Below the pieces are notes generated by a model. The model ran no database searches. It was not told where the DNA came from and worked only from the letters and a program-made list of their open reading frames with translations. Both the position numbers and the translations under genes were made by a program. Below, one piece after another: positions 32,570-40,326 of a DNA stretch of 64,000 bases. Origin of the DNA: Curtobacterium caseinilyticum (GTDB taxonomy: Bacteria > Actinomycetota > Actinomycetes > Actinomycetales > Microbacteriaceae); contig NZ_JAUCMN010000003.1 of assembly GCF_030363035.1 (NCBI RefSeq), positions 62,001 to 126,000 of the forward strand. The letters run 5' to 3'. Every line of letters starts with the position of its first letter. Position 1 is the stretch's first letter.

Positions 32570-33688
32570 TCAGGAGGCCGCCAGCCGCCGTCCGCTCGCC
32601 AGACGCTGCGCGGCCGCCGCGATCCGGTCGTCGGTCGCGGTGACCGCCACCCGCACGTGCTCCGCACCAGCGGGCCCGTAGAAGGTGCCCGGCGCGACGA
32701 GGATGCCGCGGTCCGCGAGCCACCCGACGGTGTCGAGCGCGGGCTCACCGCGGGTCGCCCAGAGGTAGAGCCCGGCGTCGCTGTGGTCGATCCGGAAGCC
32801 CGCGCCTTCGAGTGCCCGTCGGAGCATGTTCCGACGAGCGCGGTACCGGGCCTTCTGCTGCTGCACGTGGGCGTCGTCGGCGAGGGCGACGATCATCGCG
32901 TCCTGCACGGGCAGCGGCGGCATCATGCCGGTGTGCTTGCGGACTGCCAGGACCTCGGCCAGGATCGCGGCGTCGCCCGCCACGAACGCTGCGCGGTAGC
33001 CGGCGAGGTTCGACTGCTTCGACAGCGAGTAGACGCTGAGGATCCCGTCGACGCGATCACCGACGACCCGCGGATCGAGGATCGACGGCGTCGGAGCGGT
33101 GTCGTACGGCGGCTCCCAGCCGAGCTCGGCGTAGCACTCGTCACCGACGATGACCGCACCGAGCTCCCGCGCACGCTCGACGGCGGCACGGAGCTGCTCG
33201 ACGTCCAGCACGCGCCCGTCGGGGTTGCCGGGCGAGTTGAGCCAGACGAGCTTCGTCGTCTCCGGCCAGGCCGCGGGGTCGTCCGCTGCCAGCGCCTCGG
33301 CTCGGACGAGCGCGGCGCCGAGCTCGTAGGTCGGGTACGCGGCCTCGGGGAACACCACGGTGTCGCCCGGACCGATGCCGAGCCAGAGCGCGAGCCCGGC
33401 GATGAACTCCTTCGAGCCGATCGTCGGCAGCACCTGGTCGGGGGTGAGCGTCACGCCCTGCCGCCTGCCGTACCACTCGGCGATGGCCTCGCGGAGGGCC
33501 GGCGTGCCGGCGACCTGCGGGTAGGCGTGGGCGTCCGTCGCCTGCGCCAGCGCCGCGCGCACGACCTCGGGGGTCGGGTCGACGGGCGAGCCGACGCTGA
33601 GGTCGACGATGCCGCCCTCGTACGCCGCTGCACGCTGCTTGAAGGGGACGAGCTGGTCCCAGGGGAAGTCGGGGAGGTCGAGCGCCAC
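32570..33688 (-). CDS. dapC: succinyl-diaminopimelate aminotransferase
   Basis: 372 residues, class I/II PLP aminotransferase. It produces N-succinyl-LL-diaminopimelate, the substrate of DapE. Visible: SVGSPVDPTPEVV, the PLP region WLNSPGNPDGRVL, GDECYAELGWE, and the Schiff-base lysine in VYSLSKQSNLAGYR. The start near MALDLPDFPWDQLVPFKQRA matches actinobacterial DapC. It lies 28 nt downstream of the ferredoxin gene, a conserved fdxA-dapC arrangement, so both are probably in one transcript. Confidence 0.92.
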   Translation of the reverse strand: MALDLPDFPWDQLVPFKQRAAAYEGGIVDLSVGSPVDPTPEVVRAALAQATDAHAYPQVAGTPALREAIAEWYGRRQGVTLTPDQVLPTIGSKEFIAGLALWLGIGPGDTVVFPEAAYPTYELGAALVRAEALAADDPAAWPETTKLVWLNSPGNPDGRVLDVEQLRAAVERARELGAVIVGDECYAELGWEPPYDTAPTPSILDPRVVGDRVDGILSVYSLSKQSNLAGYRAAFVAGDAAILAEVLAVRKHTGMMPPLPVQDAMIVALADDAHVQQQKARYRARRNMLRRALEGAGFRIDHSDAGLYLWATRGEPALDTVGWLADRGILVAPGTFYGPAGAEHVRVAVTATDDRIAAAAQRLASGRRLAAS

Positions 33689-33716
33689 GTGTCGGTCCGG
33701 ACTCGGTGCTGCCGGG

Positions 33717-34034
33717 TCAGCCGCGGGGCGGCTCGGCCATGACGACCGGGTGGTCCTTGTGGATCACGCCGACCTTCGCGGCACCGCCGGGCGACCCGAC
33801 CTCCTCGAAGAACTCGACATTGGCCTTGTAGTAGTCGGCCCACTCCTCGGGGAGGTCGTCCTCGTAGTAGATCGCCTCGACCGGGCAGACCGGCTCGCAC
33901 GCACCGCAGTCGACGCACTCGTCGGGGTGGATGTACAGCGACCGGTCACCCTCGTAGATGCAGTCGACCGGGCATTCGTCGATGCAGGCGCGGTCCTTGA
34001 CGTCGACACAGGGTTGAGCGATCACGTAGGTCAC
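33717..34034 (-). CDS. fdxA: 7Fe ferredoxin (3Fe-4S / 4Fe-4S)
   Basis: 105 residues. The first cluster segment is CVDVKDRACIDECPVDCIY, in which CxxxxxxxCxxxCP fits a 3Fe-4S site. The second, CVDCGACEPVCPVEAIYYEDD, is a standard 4Fe-4S site. The C-terminal extension (EEWADYYKANVEFFEEVGSPGG) is typical of FdxA. It carries electrons in the cytosol. The GTG start has GAAGGGAG about 10 nt upstream, and TAGACT (minus strand, 34068-34073) is a plausible -10. Confidence 0.94.
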   Translation of the reverse strand: MTYVIAQPCVDVKDRACIDECPVDCIYEGDRSLYIHPDECVDCGACEPVCPVEAIYYEDDLPEEWADYYKANVEFFEEVGSPGGAAKVGVIHKDHPVVMAEPPRG

Positions 34035-34130
34035 GGTGCGGGTGCTCCCTTCGGACTGAGCGAACCCGAGTCTACTCGCGGGCCGCGGAGGAGCCTGACC
34101 GCGACGGCACCGGTGCCCGCCGTCACCGCG

Positions 34131-35333
34131 CTAGGACGCCGAACGCTCGTCCGCCCGTGCGGCGGCGGCTCGGGCACGCAGCCCGGACAGGTCGGGCCAG
34201 GCGAGGGTGAACGCGGTGATCGCCGCCGGCGCGAACGTCCACACGTACCCGGCCACGTTCGCGAGCACGAGCGGCGAGGACTGCCCGCCGACGCTCGACA
34301 GCACCTGCGTGGCGACGATGATCGCGATGCCGACGGTGGCGACCATCGCGCGCGAGCGGTACAGCAGGCGCAGCCCGACGACCAGACCGAGCACGATCAG
34401 GGTCGTCAGCACCATGCCGACCGGGAACCCGCCGAGGGTCTGCTGGTGGGTGACGGTGCCCAGTCCGCCCACGACGAGCCCGGCGACCGCGGCGACGACG
34501 AGGGCCGTGACCTTGCCCTGACCGGAGAGCTCGGCGAAGGTCTCGGGTGCCCGCGGCACCGGGTCGGCGTCGTGCCGGAACGCCTCGACGGCGGGGGCGG
34601 CCTGCCGGACACCGTGCGGCATCACCCAGGTCAGGCGCTGCGGGTCGGCGGGGTCGACCGGGTCGACGGTCACCTGCGACCGGTACTGCTCGACGGCCGC
34701 GCGCACCTTCTCCCGGACCGGCACGACGTCGACGGTCAGGTCGACCTCGGGCGCGTCGGGATCGACGATCATCGAGAACGGCACTTCCTCGGCCCGCGCG
34801 GCGTACCGGGCGGCGTGGTGCACCCGGACGTGGTCGGGGTGCCCGTAGCCGCCGTCGTCCGCGTAGCTCACGACCGCGTCGGCGCCGGTCGAGCGGATCG
34901 CTGCACGCAGGTCGTCGACGACCTCGCCCAGGTCGGCCGCGGTGAGCGAGTCGGCAGGGGCGTCGTCGGCAGCCGTCGCGCGGCCGTCCGGTCCCCACTG
35001 CATGCCGGAGTCCGTGTAGCGTCGCTCGGGCAGGTCGGTCGGTCGTGCGCCCCTGCCACCGAGCCACAGGTGCGCCGGACCGCCGAGCGCCGCCAGGGCC
35101 GCGGCGATCTCCGTCTCGCGGTGCGCGGCCACGCGCGGTCCGTCGCCGGCGAGCGGCGCGAGCGCCTCCGTCAGCATCTCCCCGCGCTCACCCCGCGTCG
35201 CGGTCAGCACCGTCACCTCGGCTCCGAGCTCGAGCAGGGTGGCGATGGTCCCACCGGACGACAGGGTCTCGTCGTCGGGGTGGGCGTGCACGAACAGGAC
35301 GCGCTCGGGACGCGTTGCGGGGGCCTTGGACAT
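34131..35333 (-). CDS. PIG-L (MshB-like) deacetylase fused to a C-terminal membrane domain
   Basis: 400 residues. The N-terminal ~260 residues form a LmbE/PIG-L zinc deacetylase: VLFVHAHPDDETLSSGGTI near residue 13 (AHPDDE motif) and GYGHPDHVRVHHAA (HPDH ligands). This family includes MshB of mycothiol synthesis. The C-terminal ~115 residues have four hydrophobic segments (ALVVAAVAGLVVGGLGTVT, GMVLTTLIVLGLVVGLRLLY, VATVGIAIIVATQVL, VAGYVWTFAPAAITAFTLA), which ordinary MshB lacks. The enzyme is thus anchored; substrate uncertain. The start is set by homology and by AGGGTA (reads TACCCT on the minus strand) at 35342-35347. Confidence 0.83.
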   Translation of the reverse strand: MSKAPATRPERVLFVHAHPDDETLSSGGTIATLLELGAEVTVLTATRGERGEMLTEALAPLAGDGPRVAAHRETEIAAALAALGGPAHLWLGGRGARPTDLPERRYTDSGMQWGPDGRATAADDAPADSLTAADLGEVVDDLRAAIRSTGADAVVSYADDGGYGHPDHVRVHHAARYAARAEEVPFSMIVDPDAPEVDLTVDVVPVREKVRAAVEQYRSQVTVDPVDPADPQRLTWVMPHGVRQAAPAVEAFRHDADPVPRAPETFAELSGQGKVTALVVAAVAGLVVGGLGTVTHQQTLGGFPVGMVLTTLIVLGLVVGLRLLYRSRAMVATVGIAIIVATQVLSSVGGQSSPLVLANVAGYVWTFAPAAITAFTLAWPDLSGLRARAAAARADERSAS

Positions 35334-35352
35334 CGCGACCAAGGGTACTTCG

Positions 35353-35892
35353 CTACCGGGGCGTGACGATGTACGTCGCGGTGACGCCGTCCTTCGTCTC
35401 GGAGACGGTGAGCACCACGCGGTGGGCGTCGCTGCGGAACAACCCGAAGGCGCTCGACGAGTCGGCACGCTTCGCGGACTCGGTGTAGCCCGCCGCCGCG
35501 AGCTGCTCGGTGGCTGCCTGGAAGGCGTCGACCGAGGTCACCCGGACCTGCACCACCCAGCCGGAGCCGTTCGGCCCCGCTCCGCCACCGAGCACGGTGC
35601 CGTCGACCAGTGGGACGTCGGTGGTCGGGAAGCCGTCCGGCACCTTGCCGTCGCTCGTGACGCCCGTGCCCTCGAGGGCGGTGTCGAGCGCGCCGTCGAT
35701 GCCGCCCGCGACCGAGGCCATGCCGTCCTGGATCGCCTTGCCGTCGATGCCCTGCACCGTCTCGGTCACGTTCGACGCGACCGACGAGCCGAGGTCCGTC
35801 GCCTGACGGACAGCGTCGGTCGAGCAGCCGGTCAGGCCGGCGAGGGCGATGCCCGCCGTGACGGCGGCGATCAGGGTCCGGGTCGTGCGCAT
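35353..35892 (-). CDS. small lipoprotein
   Basis: 179 residues. A lipoprotein signal peptide ends in the lipobox LTGC (cysteine near residue 23). The mature part has a helical, Asp/Gly-rich segment and a C-terminal domain of alternating strands (GWVVQVRVTSVDAFQAATEQLAAAGYTE; VVLTVSETKDGVTATYIVTPR). I do not recognise the family. It lies 19 nt upstream of the deacetylase gene in the same direction, so both may share a transcript. The ATG has a -10 box 6 nt before it. Confidence 0.8.
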   Translation of the reverse strand: MRTTRTLIAAVTAGIALAGLTGCSTDAVRQATDLGSSVASNVTETVQGIDGKAIQDGMASVAGGIDGALDTALEGTGVTSDGKVPDGFPTTDVPLVDGTVLGGGAGPNGSGWVVQVRVTSVDAFQAATEQLAAAGYTESAKRADSSSAFGLFRSDAHRVVLTVSETKDGVTATYIVTPR

Positions 35893-35898
35893 GCGGAC

Positions 35899-35904
35899 AC
35901 CCTA
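35899..35904 (-). promoter_or_regulatory. -10 box of a leaderless promoter for the lipoprotein gene
   Basis: TAGGGT on the minus strand ends 6 nt before the ATG at 35892. Confidence 0.5.
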
Positions 35905-35979
35905 GGTGGGCTGCCGGGAGGCGCGGCGTGCGTTCGCTGGGAAACCTCCCGCCCCGCCGCGCCGCACCTCCCCCGCGAA

Positions 35980-36039
35980 ACGCAACGTCGGCGGTTGCTC
36001 GCAGCGCTGTGCCGCTGCGCAGTGCCGCCGACGTTGCGT
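35980..36039. repeat. nested inverted repeat
   Basis: ACGCAACGTCGGCGG (35980-35994) pairs perfectly with CCGCCGACGTTGCGT (36025-36039), and inside it GCAGCG pairs with CGCTGC. It lies 21 nt past the M20 amidohydrolase stop and could act as its terminator. A degenerate copy of the palindromic repeat precedes it (35914-35971). Confidence 0.75.
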
Positions 36040-36060
36040 CGTGCGGAGGGGGGCCGCCCG

Positions 36061-37254
36061 TCAGGCCAGGTGGGCGCGGGTGGCAGCCGTCAGGGCGTCG
36101 ACCCCGACGGGGATCGCCGTCTCGGCCTGCGGCGCGTAGAACGGCGAGTGGTTGCTCGGGATGTCCTCGCCGCGACGGAAGAGCTCGGGGTCGGTGATGC
36201 CGGTGAACCAGTACACGAGCGGCACCCCCGCCGCGGTGGCCAGCTGACCGACGTCCTCGGACGCCATCGCGAGGCCGATCTCCAGGTCGCGGGCGTCCGG
36301 CACGGCACCACGGAGCGCGTCGAGCACCCGTGCCGCGGCCTCGGCGTCGTTCACCGTGACCTCGGCACCCGGGGCACGCTCGATCGTCGGCGCGTCGAGG
36401 CCACCAGCCTCGCTCTCGGCCTGCACGATGCGCTCGATCGACGCGATGATCCGCTCGCGGGTCTCCTCGTTGCGCGCACGGGTCGAGATCTCGATGACGG
36501 CCTGGTCCGGGATGATGTTCGGGCGGGTCCCGGCGTGGAAGCTGCCGACGGTGACGACGCCGGCATCGGAGGGCGAGACCTCGCGCGAGACGACGGTCTG
36601 CAGCCGCACGACGGCGCTCGCGGCGGTGACGATCGGGTCGAGCGAGGCCTGCGGCGCCGACCCGTGCGCGCCACGGCCGTTGAACGTCACGGTGAGACGG
36701 TCGCTCGAGGCCATCACCGGGCCGGAGCCGACCGCGACGATGCCGACCGGAGCGGGGGCCGAGTGCTGCCCGAGCACGACGTCCGGCTTCGGGAAGCGCT
36801 CGACCAGGCCGTCCTCGATCATCGCGCGGGCGCCCGAGATGACTTCCTCGGCCGGTTGGAACACGGCGACGACGGTGCCGTGCCACGCATCGCGCGTGCC
36901 GACGAGGCGCTCGAGCGTGCCGAGCAGCCACGTCACGTGGATGTCGTGCCCGCAGGCGTGCATCGTCGGGACCTCGGTGCCCTCGTCGTCACGACCGGTG
37001 TGGCTGCTCGCGTACGGCAGGCCGGTGCGCTCCTGCACGGGCAGCCCGTCCATGTCGGCTCGGAGCCACACGACCGGGCCGTCGCCGTTCGACAGGACGC
37101 CCACGACACCCGTGCCGCCGACGCCCGTGGTGACCTCGATCCCGCCGATCTCGGCGAGCCGGTCGGCGACGACACCGGCGGTGCGGTGCTCCTGGAAGCC
37201 GAGCTCCGGGTGGGCATGCAGGTCCTGGTACAGCGAGAGCAGATCGAGTGTCAC
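36061..37254 (-). CDS. M20D amidohydrolase (HipO/IAA-amino-acid hydrolase-like)
   Basis: 397 residues. Zinc-dependent hydrolase of N-acyl amino acids. Motifs: LHAHPELGFQEHRT, LRADMDGLPVQE, MHACGHDIHVTWLLG, FQPAEEVISGARAMIEDG, and the C-terminal SNHSPFYAPQAETAIPVGV. The dimerisation domain is present (FNGRGAHGSAPQ). The substrate is not readable: hippurate, indole-acetyl or mycothiol-like amides are all possible in this family. The GTG at 37254 gives the usual N-terminus. A hairpin terminator separates it from typA. Confidence 0.87.
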   Translation of the reverse strand: MTLDLLSLYQDLHAHPELGFQEHRTAGVVADRLAEIGGIEVTTGVGGTGVVGVLSNGDGPVVWLRADMDGLPVQERTGLPYASSHTGRDDEGTEVPTMHACGHDIHVTWLLGTLERLVGTRDAWHGTVVAVFQPAEEVISGARAMIEDGLVERFPKPDVVLGQHSAPAPVGIVAVGSGPVMASSDRLTVTFNGRGAHGSAPQASLDPIVTAASAVVRLQTVVSREVSPSDAGVVTVGSFHAGTRPNIIPDQAVIEISTRARNEETRERIIASIERIVQAESEAGGLDAPTIERAPGAEVTVNDAEAAARVLDALRGAVPDARDLEIGLAMASEDVGQLATAAGVPLVYWFTGITDPELFRRGEDIPSNHSPFYAPQAETAIPVGVDALTAATRAHLA

Positions 37255-37293
37255 GCGCTCCACCGTATCCCCGAACCCGGGGAGCGCAGACGC

Positions 37294-37332
37294 CGACGGC
37301 CCGGCCACATCGACGAGGTGACCGGGCCGTCG
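37294..37332 (-). terminator. intrinsic terminator of typA
   Basis: CGACGGCCCGG (37294-37304) pairs with CCGGGCCGTCG (37322-37332), with further pairing inward. It lies about 30 nt past the typA stop on the minus strand. Confidence 0.75.
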
Positions 37333-37363
37333 GACGGAGGCCGGGCCTCCAGGCTGGTCCTGC

Positions 37364-39286
37364 CTACGCGTCCTGACGCTTCAGACGGGCGTACGCACGC
37401 TGGCGGGCCTGGGCGTCGAGCTCGACCTTCCGGATGCGGACGTGGTCGGGGGTGACCTCGACGCACTCGTCCTCGCGCGCGAACTCCAGGCACTCCTCGA
37501 GGGAGAGCTGGCGCGACGGCGTCATCGACTCGAAGGAGTCGGCGTTCGCCGAACGCATGTTCGTGAGCTTCTTCTCCTTCGTGATGTTCACGTCCATGTC
37601 GTCGGCGCGCGAGTTCTCGCCGATGACCATGCCCTCGTAGACCTCCTCCGTCGGGTTGACGAAGAACGTCATGCGCTCCTGCAGGTTCGTGATGGCGAAC
37701 GGCGTGACGACACCGGCGCGGTCGGAGACGATCGAGCCGTTGATGCGGGTCTGGATCGGGCCGGCCCACTCGTCGTAGCCGTGCGAGATCGCGTTCGCGA
37801 TGCCGGTGCCGCGGGTCTCGGTCAGGAAGGACGTGCGGAAGCCGATGAGCCCGCGCGACGGCACGATGAACTCCATGCGGATCCAGCCGGTGCCGTGGTT
37901 CGTCATGTTCTCCATGCGACCCTTGCGCGCGGCCATGAGCTGCGTGATCGCGCCGAGGTGCTCCTCCGGCGTGTCGATCGTCATGTGCTCGTAGGGCTCG
38001 AGGAGCTTGCCGTTCTCGTCACGCTTCGTGACGACCTGCGGCTTGCCGACGGTGAGCTCGAAGCCCTCGCGGCGCATCTGCTCGACCAGGATGGCGAGCG
38101 CCAGCTCACCGCGGCCCTGGACCTCCCAGGTGTCCGGGCGGCCGATGTCCTGCACCTTGAGCGAGACGTTGCCGATGAGCTCGCGGTCGAGGCGGTCCTT
38201 GACCATGCGGGCGGTGAGCTTGTGGCCCTTGACCTTGCCGACCAACGGCGAGGTGTTCGTGCCGATGGTCATCGAGATCGCCGGGTCGTCGACCGTGATG
38301 GTCGGCAGCGGACGGACGTCCTCGGGGTCGGACAGCGTCTCACCGATGGTGATCGTGTCGAAGCCGGCGACGGCGACGATGTCGCCGGGGCCCGCGGACT
38401 CGGCCGGGTAGCGGTCGAGCGCCTTCGTGATGAGCAGCTCGGTGATGCGGGCGTTCGCGACGGTGCCGTCGTGCTTCACCCAGGCCACGGTCTGGCCCTT
38501 CTTCATCGTGCCGTGGAAGATGCGGAGCAGCGCGAGGCGACCGAGGAACGGCGAGGCGTCGAGGTTCGTGACGTGCGCCTGCAGCGGGTGCTCGTCGTCG
38601 TACTTCGGCGCGGGGACGTGCTGCAGGATCGCCTCGAACAGCGGCTCGAGGTCGTCGTTGTCGGGCAGCGAGCCGTCCTCGGGCTTGTTGCGCGACGCGG
38701 CACCGGCACGGCCGGACGCGTAGACGACGGGCACGTCGAGGATCGCGTCGAGGTCGAGGTCGTCGACCTCGTCCGCCAGGTCGGACGCCAGGCCGAGGAG
38801 CAGGTCCTGCGACTCGGAGACGACCTCGTCGATGCGGGAGTCCGGGCGGTCCGTCTTGTTGACGAGCAGGATCACCGGGAGCTTGGCGGCGAGCGCCTTG
38901 CGGAGCACGAAACGGGTCTGGGGCAGCGGGCCCTCGGACGCGTCGACGAGCAGGACGACACCGTCGACCATGGAGAGGCCGCGCTCGACCTCGCCACCGA
39001 AGTCGGCGTGGCCGGGGGTGTCGATCACGTTGATCGTGATGCGACCGCCCGGGTTGAACTCCTCGGCGTGCTTCCCGTTGTAGAGCACCGAGGTGTTCTT
39101 CGCGAGGATGGTGATGCCCTTCTCGCGCTCGAGGTCGTTCGAGTCCATCATCCGGTCTTCGCCCTCGAAGTGGGCGTCGAACGAGTTGGTCTGCGTGAGC
39201 ATCGCGTCGACGAGGGTGGTCTTGCCGTGGTCGACGTGTGCCACGATGGCGACGTTGCGCAGGTCGGACCGGGTGGCGAGCGCCAT
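37364..39286 (-). CDS. typA: ribosome-associated translational GTPase TypA/BipA
   Basis: 640 residues. GTPase of the EF-G group that binds ribosomes and aids assembly and stress or low-temperature growth. G motifs: AHVDHGKTT (G1), EREKGITI (G2), DTPGHADFGGEV (G3) and LVNKTDRPDSR (G4). After domain 2, the C-terminal region has GRGELALAILVEQMRREGFE and the TypA-specific RGLIGFRTSFLTETRGTG. The ATG at 39286 lies 8 nt after AAGGA; the in-frame ATG 9 nt upstream touches that site and is less likely. TAGACT on the minus strand at 39371-39376 may be the -10. Confidence 0.94.
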   Translation of the reverse strand: MALATRSDLRNVAIVAHVDHGKTTLVDAMLTQTNSFDAHFEGEDRMMDSNDLEREKGITILAKNTSVLYNGKHAEEFNPGGRITINVIDTPGHADFGGEVERGLSMVDGVVLLVDASEGPLPQTRFVLRKALAAKLPVILLVNKTDRPDSRIDEVVSESQDLLLGLASDLADEVDDLDLDAILDVPVVYASGRAGAASRNKPEDGSLPDNDDLEPLFEAILQHVPAPKYDDEHPLQAHVTNLDASPFLGRLALLRIFHGTMKKGQTVAWVKHDGTVANARITELLITKALDRYPAESAGPGDIVAVAGFDTITIGETLSDPEDVRPLPTITVDDPAISMTIGTNTSPLVGKVKGHKLTARMVKDRLDRELIGNVSLKVQDIGRPDTWEVQGRGELALAILVEQMRREGFELTVGKPQVVTKRDENGKLLEPYEHMTIDTPEEHLGAITQLMAARKGRMENMTNHGTGWIRMEFIVPSRGLIGFRTSFLTETRGTGIANAISHGYDEWAGPIQTRINGSIVSDRAGVVTPFAITNLQERMTFFVNPTEEVYEGMVIGENSRADDMDVNITKEKKLTNMRSANADSFESMTPSRQLSLEECLEFAREDECVEVTPDHVRIRKVELDAQARQRAYARLKRQDA

Positions 39287-39411
39287 ACAGGACATCCTTC
39301 AAGTGTTCGGAGAAGATCGGGCGGCCGGTCGTCGTGGACACATGGCACCCGCGGGCAGAACGCCCGACACGCCAGTCTACCGGTAGTTCGCAACCCTGAG
39401 GAGTACAGCGC

Positions 39412-40161
39412 ATGAGCCGACGGCGAACGTGGATCGAGATCACGATCGTCCTCATGCTCTCGCTGGGCGGCAGCGCGCTGTACTCGGTGCTGCAGATCAT
39501 CGACGACCTGTCGCAGACGACCCCGCTCGGGCAGCAGTCGACGGCACTCAACACCTCGACCACGACCGTGCAGTACGTCGACCTCGCCCGGCAGCTCGTC
39601 GGCATCGCCGTCGACCTGGCCCCGGTCGCGCTGGTCTGCTACCTCCTCTGGAGCGCCCGCCGCCCGCACCTGCACCGACTCGGGATCGACCGGTTCCGGG
39701 TGCGGCCGGACCTCGGCGGCGCGGCGCTCATCGCACTCGGCATCGGCATTCCGGGCCTCGCCCTGTACTTCACGGGACGGGCGCTCGGCTTCACGGTGGA
39801 CGTGGACCCAGCGGCGCTCGACTCCTACTGGTGGACGATCCCCGTCCTGCTGCTCTCGGCCGTCCGGTCCGGGCTGCAGGAGGAGGTCATCGTCATCGGG
39901 TACCTGTACGAGCGGCTCGGCGGCCTCGGCTGGGGGCGGTGGCAGGTGATCCTCTCCACCGCGGTGCTGCGCGGGAGCTACCACCTGTACCAGGGGTTCG
40001 GGGCGTTCGTGGGGAACGCGGTGATGGGCGTCGTGTTCGGGTGGATCTACACGAAGTGGGGACGACTGCTCCCGCTCGTGATCACGCACTGCCTGCTCGA
40101 CGCGGTGGTGTTCGTGGGCTACCCGTTCGTGGCGCACACGTTCCCGGAGCTGTTCCGCTGA
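39412..40161 (+). CDS. CPBP-family membrane protein (intramembrane protease-like)
   Basis: 249 residues, about seven membrane segments. The CPBP signature region is present: SGLQEEVIVIGYLYERL (motif 1 with the Glu pair), SYHLYQGFGAFVGNAVMG (motif 2 His), and LVITHCLLDAVVF (motif 4 His). In most members motif 1 reads EExxxR; here the Arg position is Gly. The family includes Rce1-like proteases and immunity proteins; the target here is unknown. It is divergent from typA and convergent with the first ABC cluster. Confidence 0.83.
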   Translation: MSRRRTWIEITIVLMLSLGGSALYSVLQIIDDLSQTTPLGQQSTALNTSTTTVQYVDLARQLVGIAVDLAPVALVCYLLWSARRPHLHRLGIDRFRVRPDLGGAALIALGIGIPGLALYFTGRALGFTVDVDPAALDSYWWTIPVLLLSAVRSGLQEEVIVIGYLYERLGGLGWGRWQVILSTAVLRGSYHLYQGFGAFVGNAVMGVVFGWIYTKWGRLLPLVITHCLLDAVVFVGYPFVAHTFPELFR

Positions 40162-40187
40162 GGACTCGCCAGACGAACGGCGCGCGA

Positions 40188-40244
40188 CGATGGTGCAGAT
40201 GACGTCGGGTCCGTGGCTGCGACCCGACAGTGACTGCTCCATCG
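40188..40244. repeat. long imperfect inverted repeat (second family)
   Basis: Arms 40188-40211 and 40221-40244, 9-nt loop, about 19 of 24 positions pairing including wobble. Its right arm resembles the arm at 13905. It is followed by palindrome C, so two hairpins stand side by side between convergent genes. Confidence 0.65.
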
Positions 40245-40265
40245 ATGCGGCGGTCGTGAGCGGGT

Positions 40266-40313
40266 GACGGACGGGAGGCGCGGTGCCAGCTGGCACCGCG
40301 CCTCCCGTCCGTC
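40266..40313. repeat. palindromic repeat copy C, perfect 48-bp palindrome
   Basis: The 48 bases read the same on both strands with no unpaired centre (GGTGCCAGCTGGCACC in the middle, GACGGACGGGAGGCGC at the left end). It lies between the convergent CPBP and ABC ATPase genes, 13 nt past the ATPase stop. Confidence 0.9.
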
Positions 40314-40326
40314 GATGGGTCGCGTC

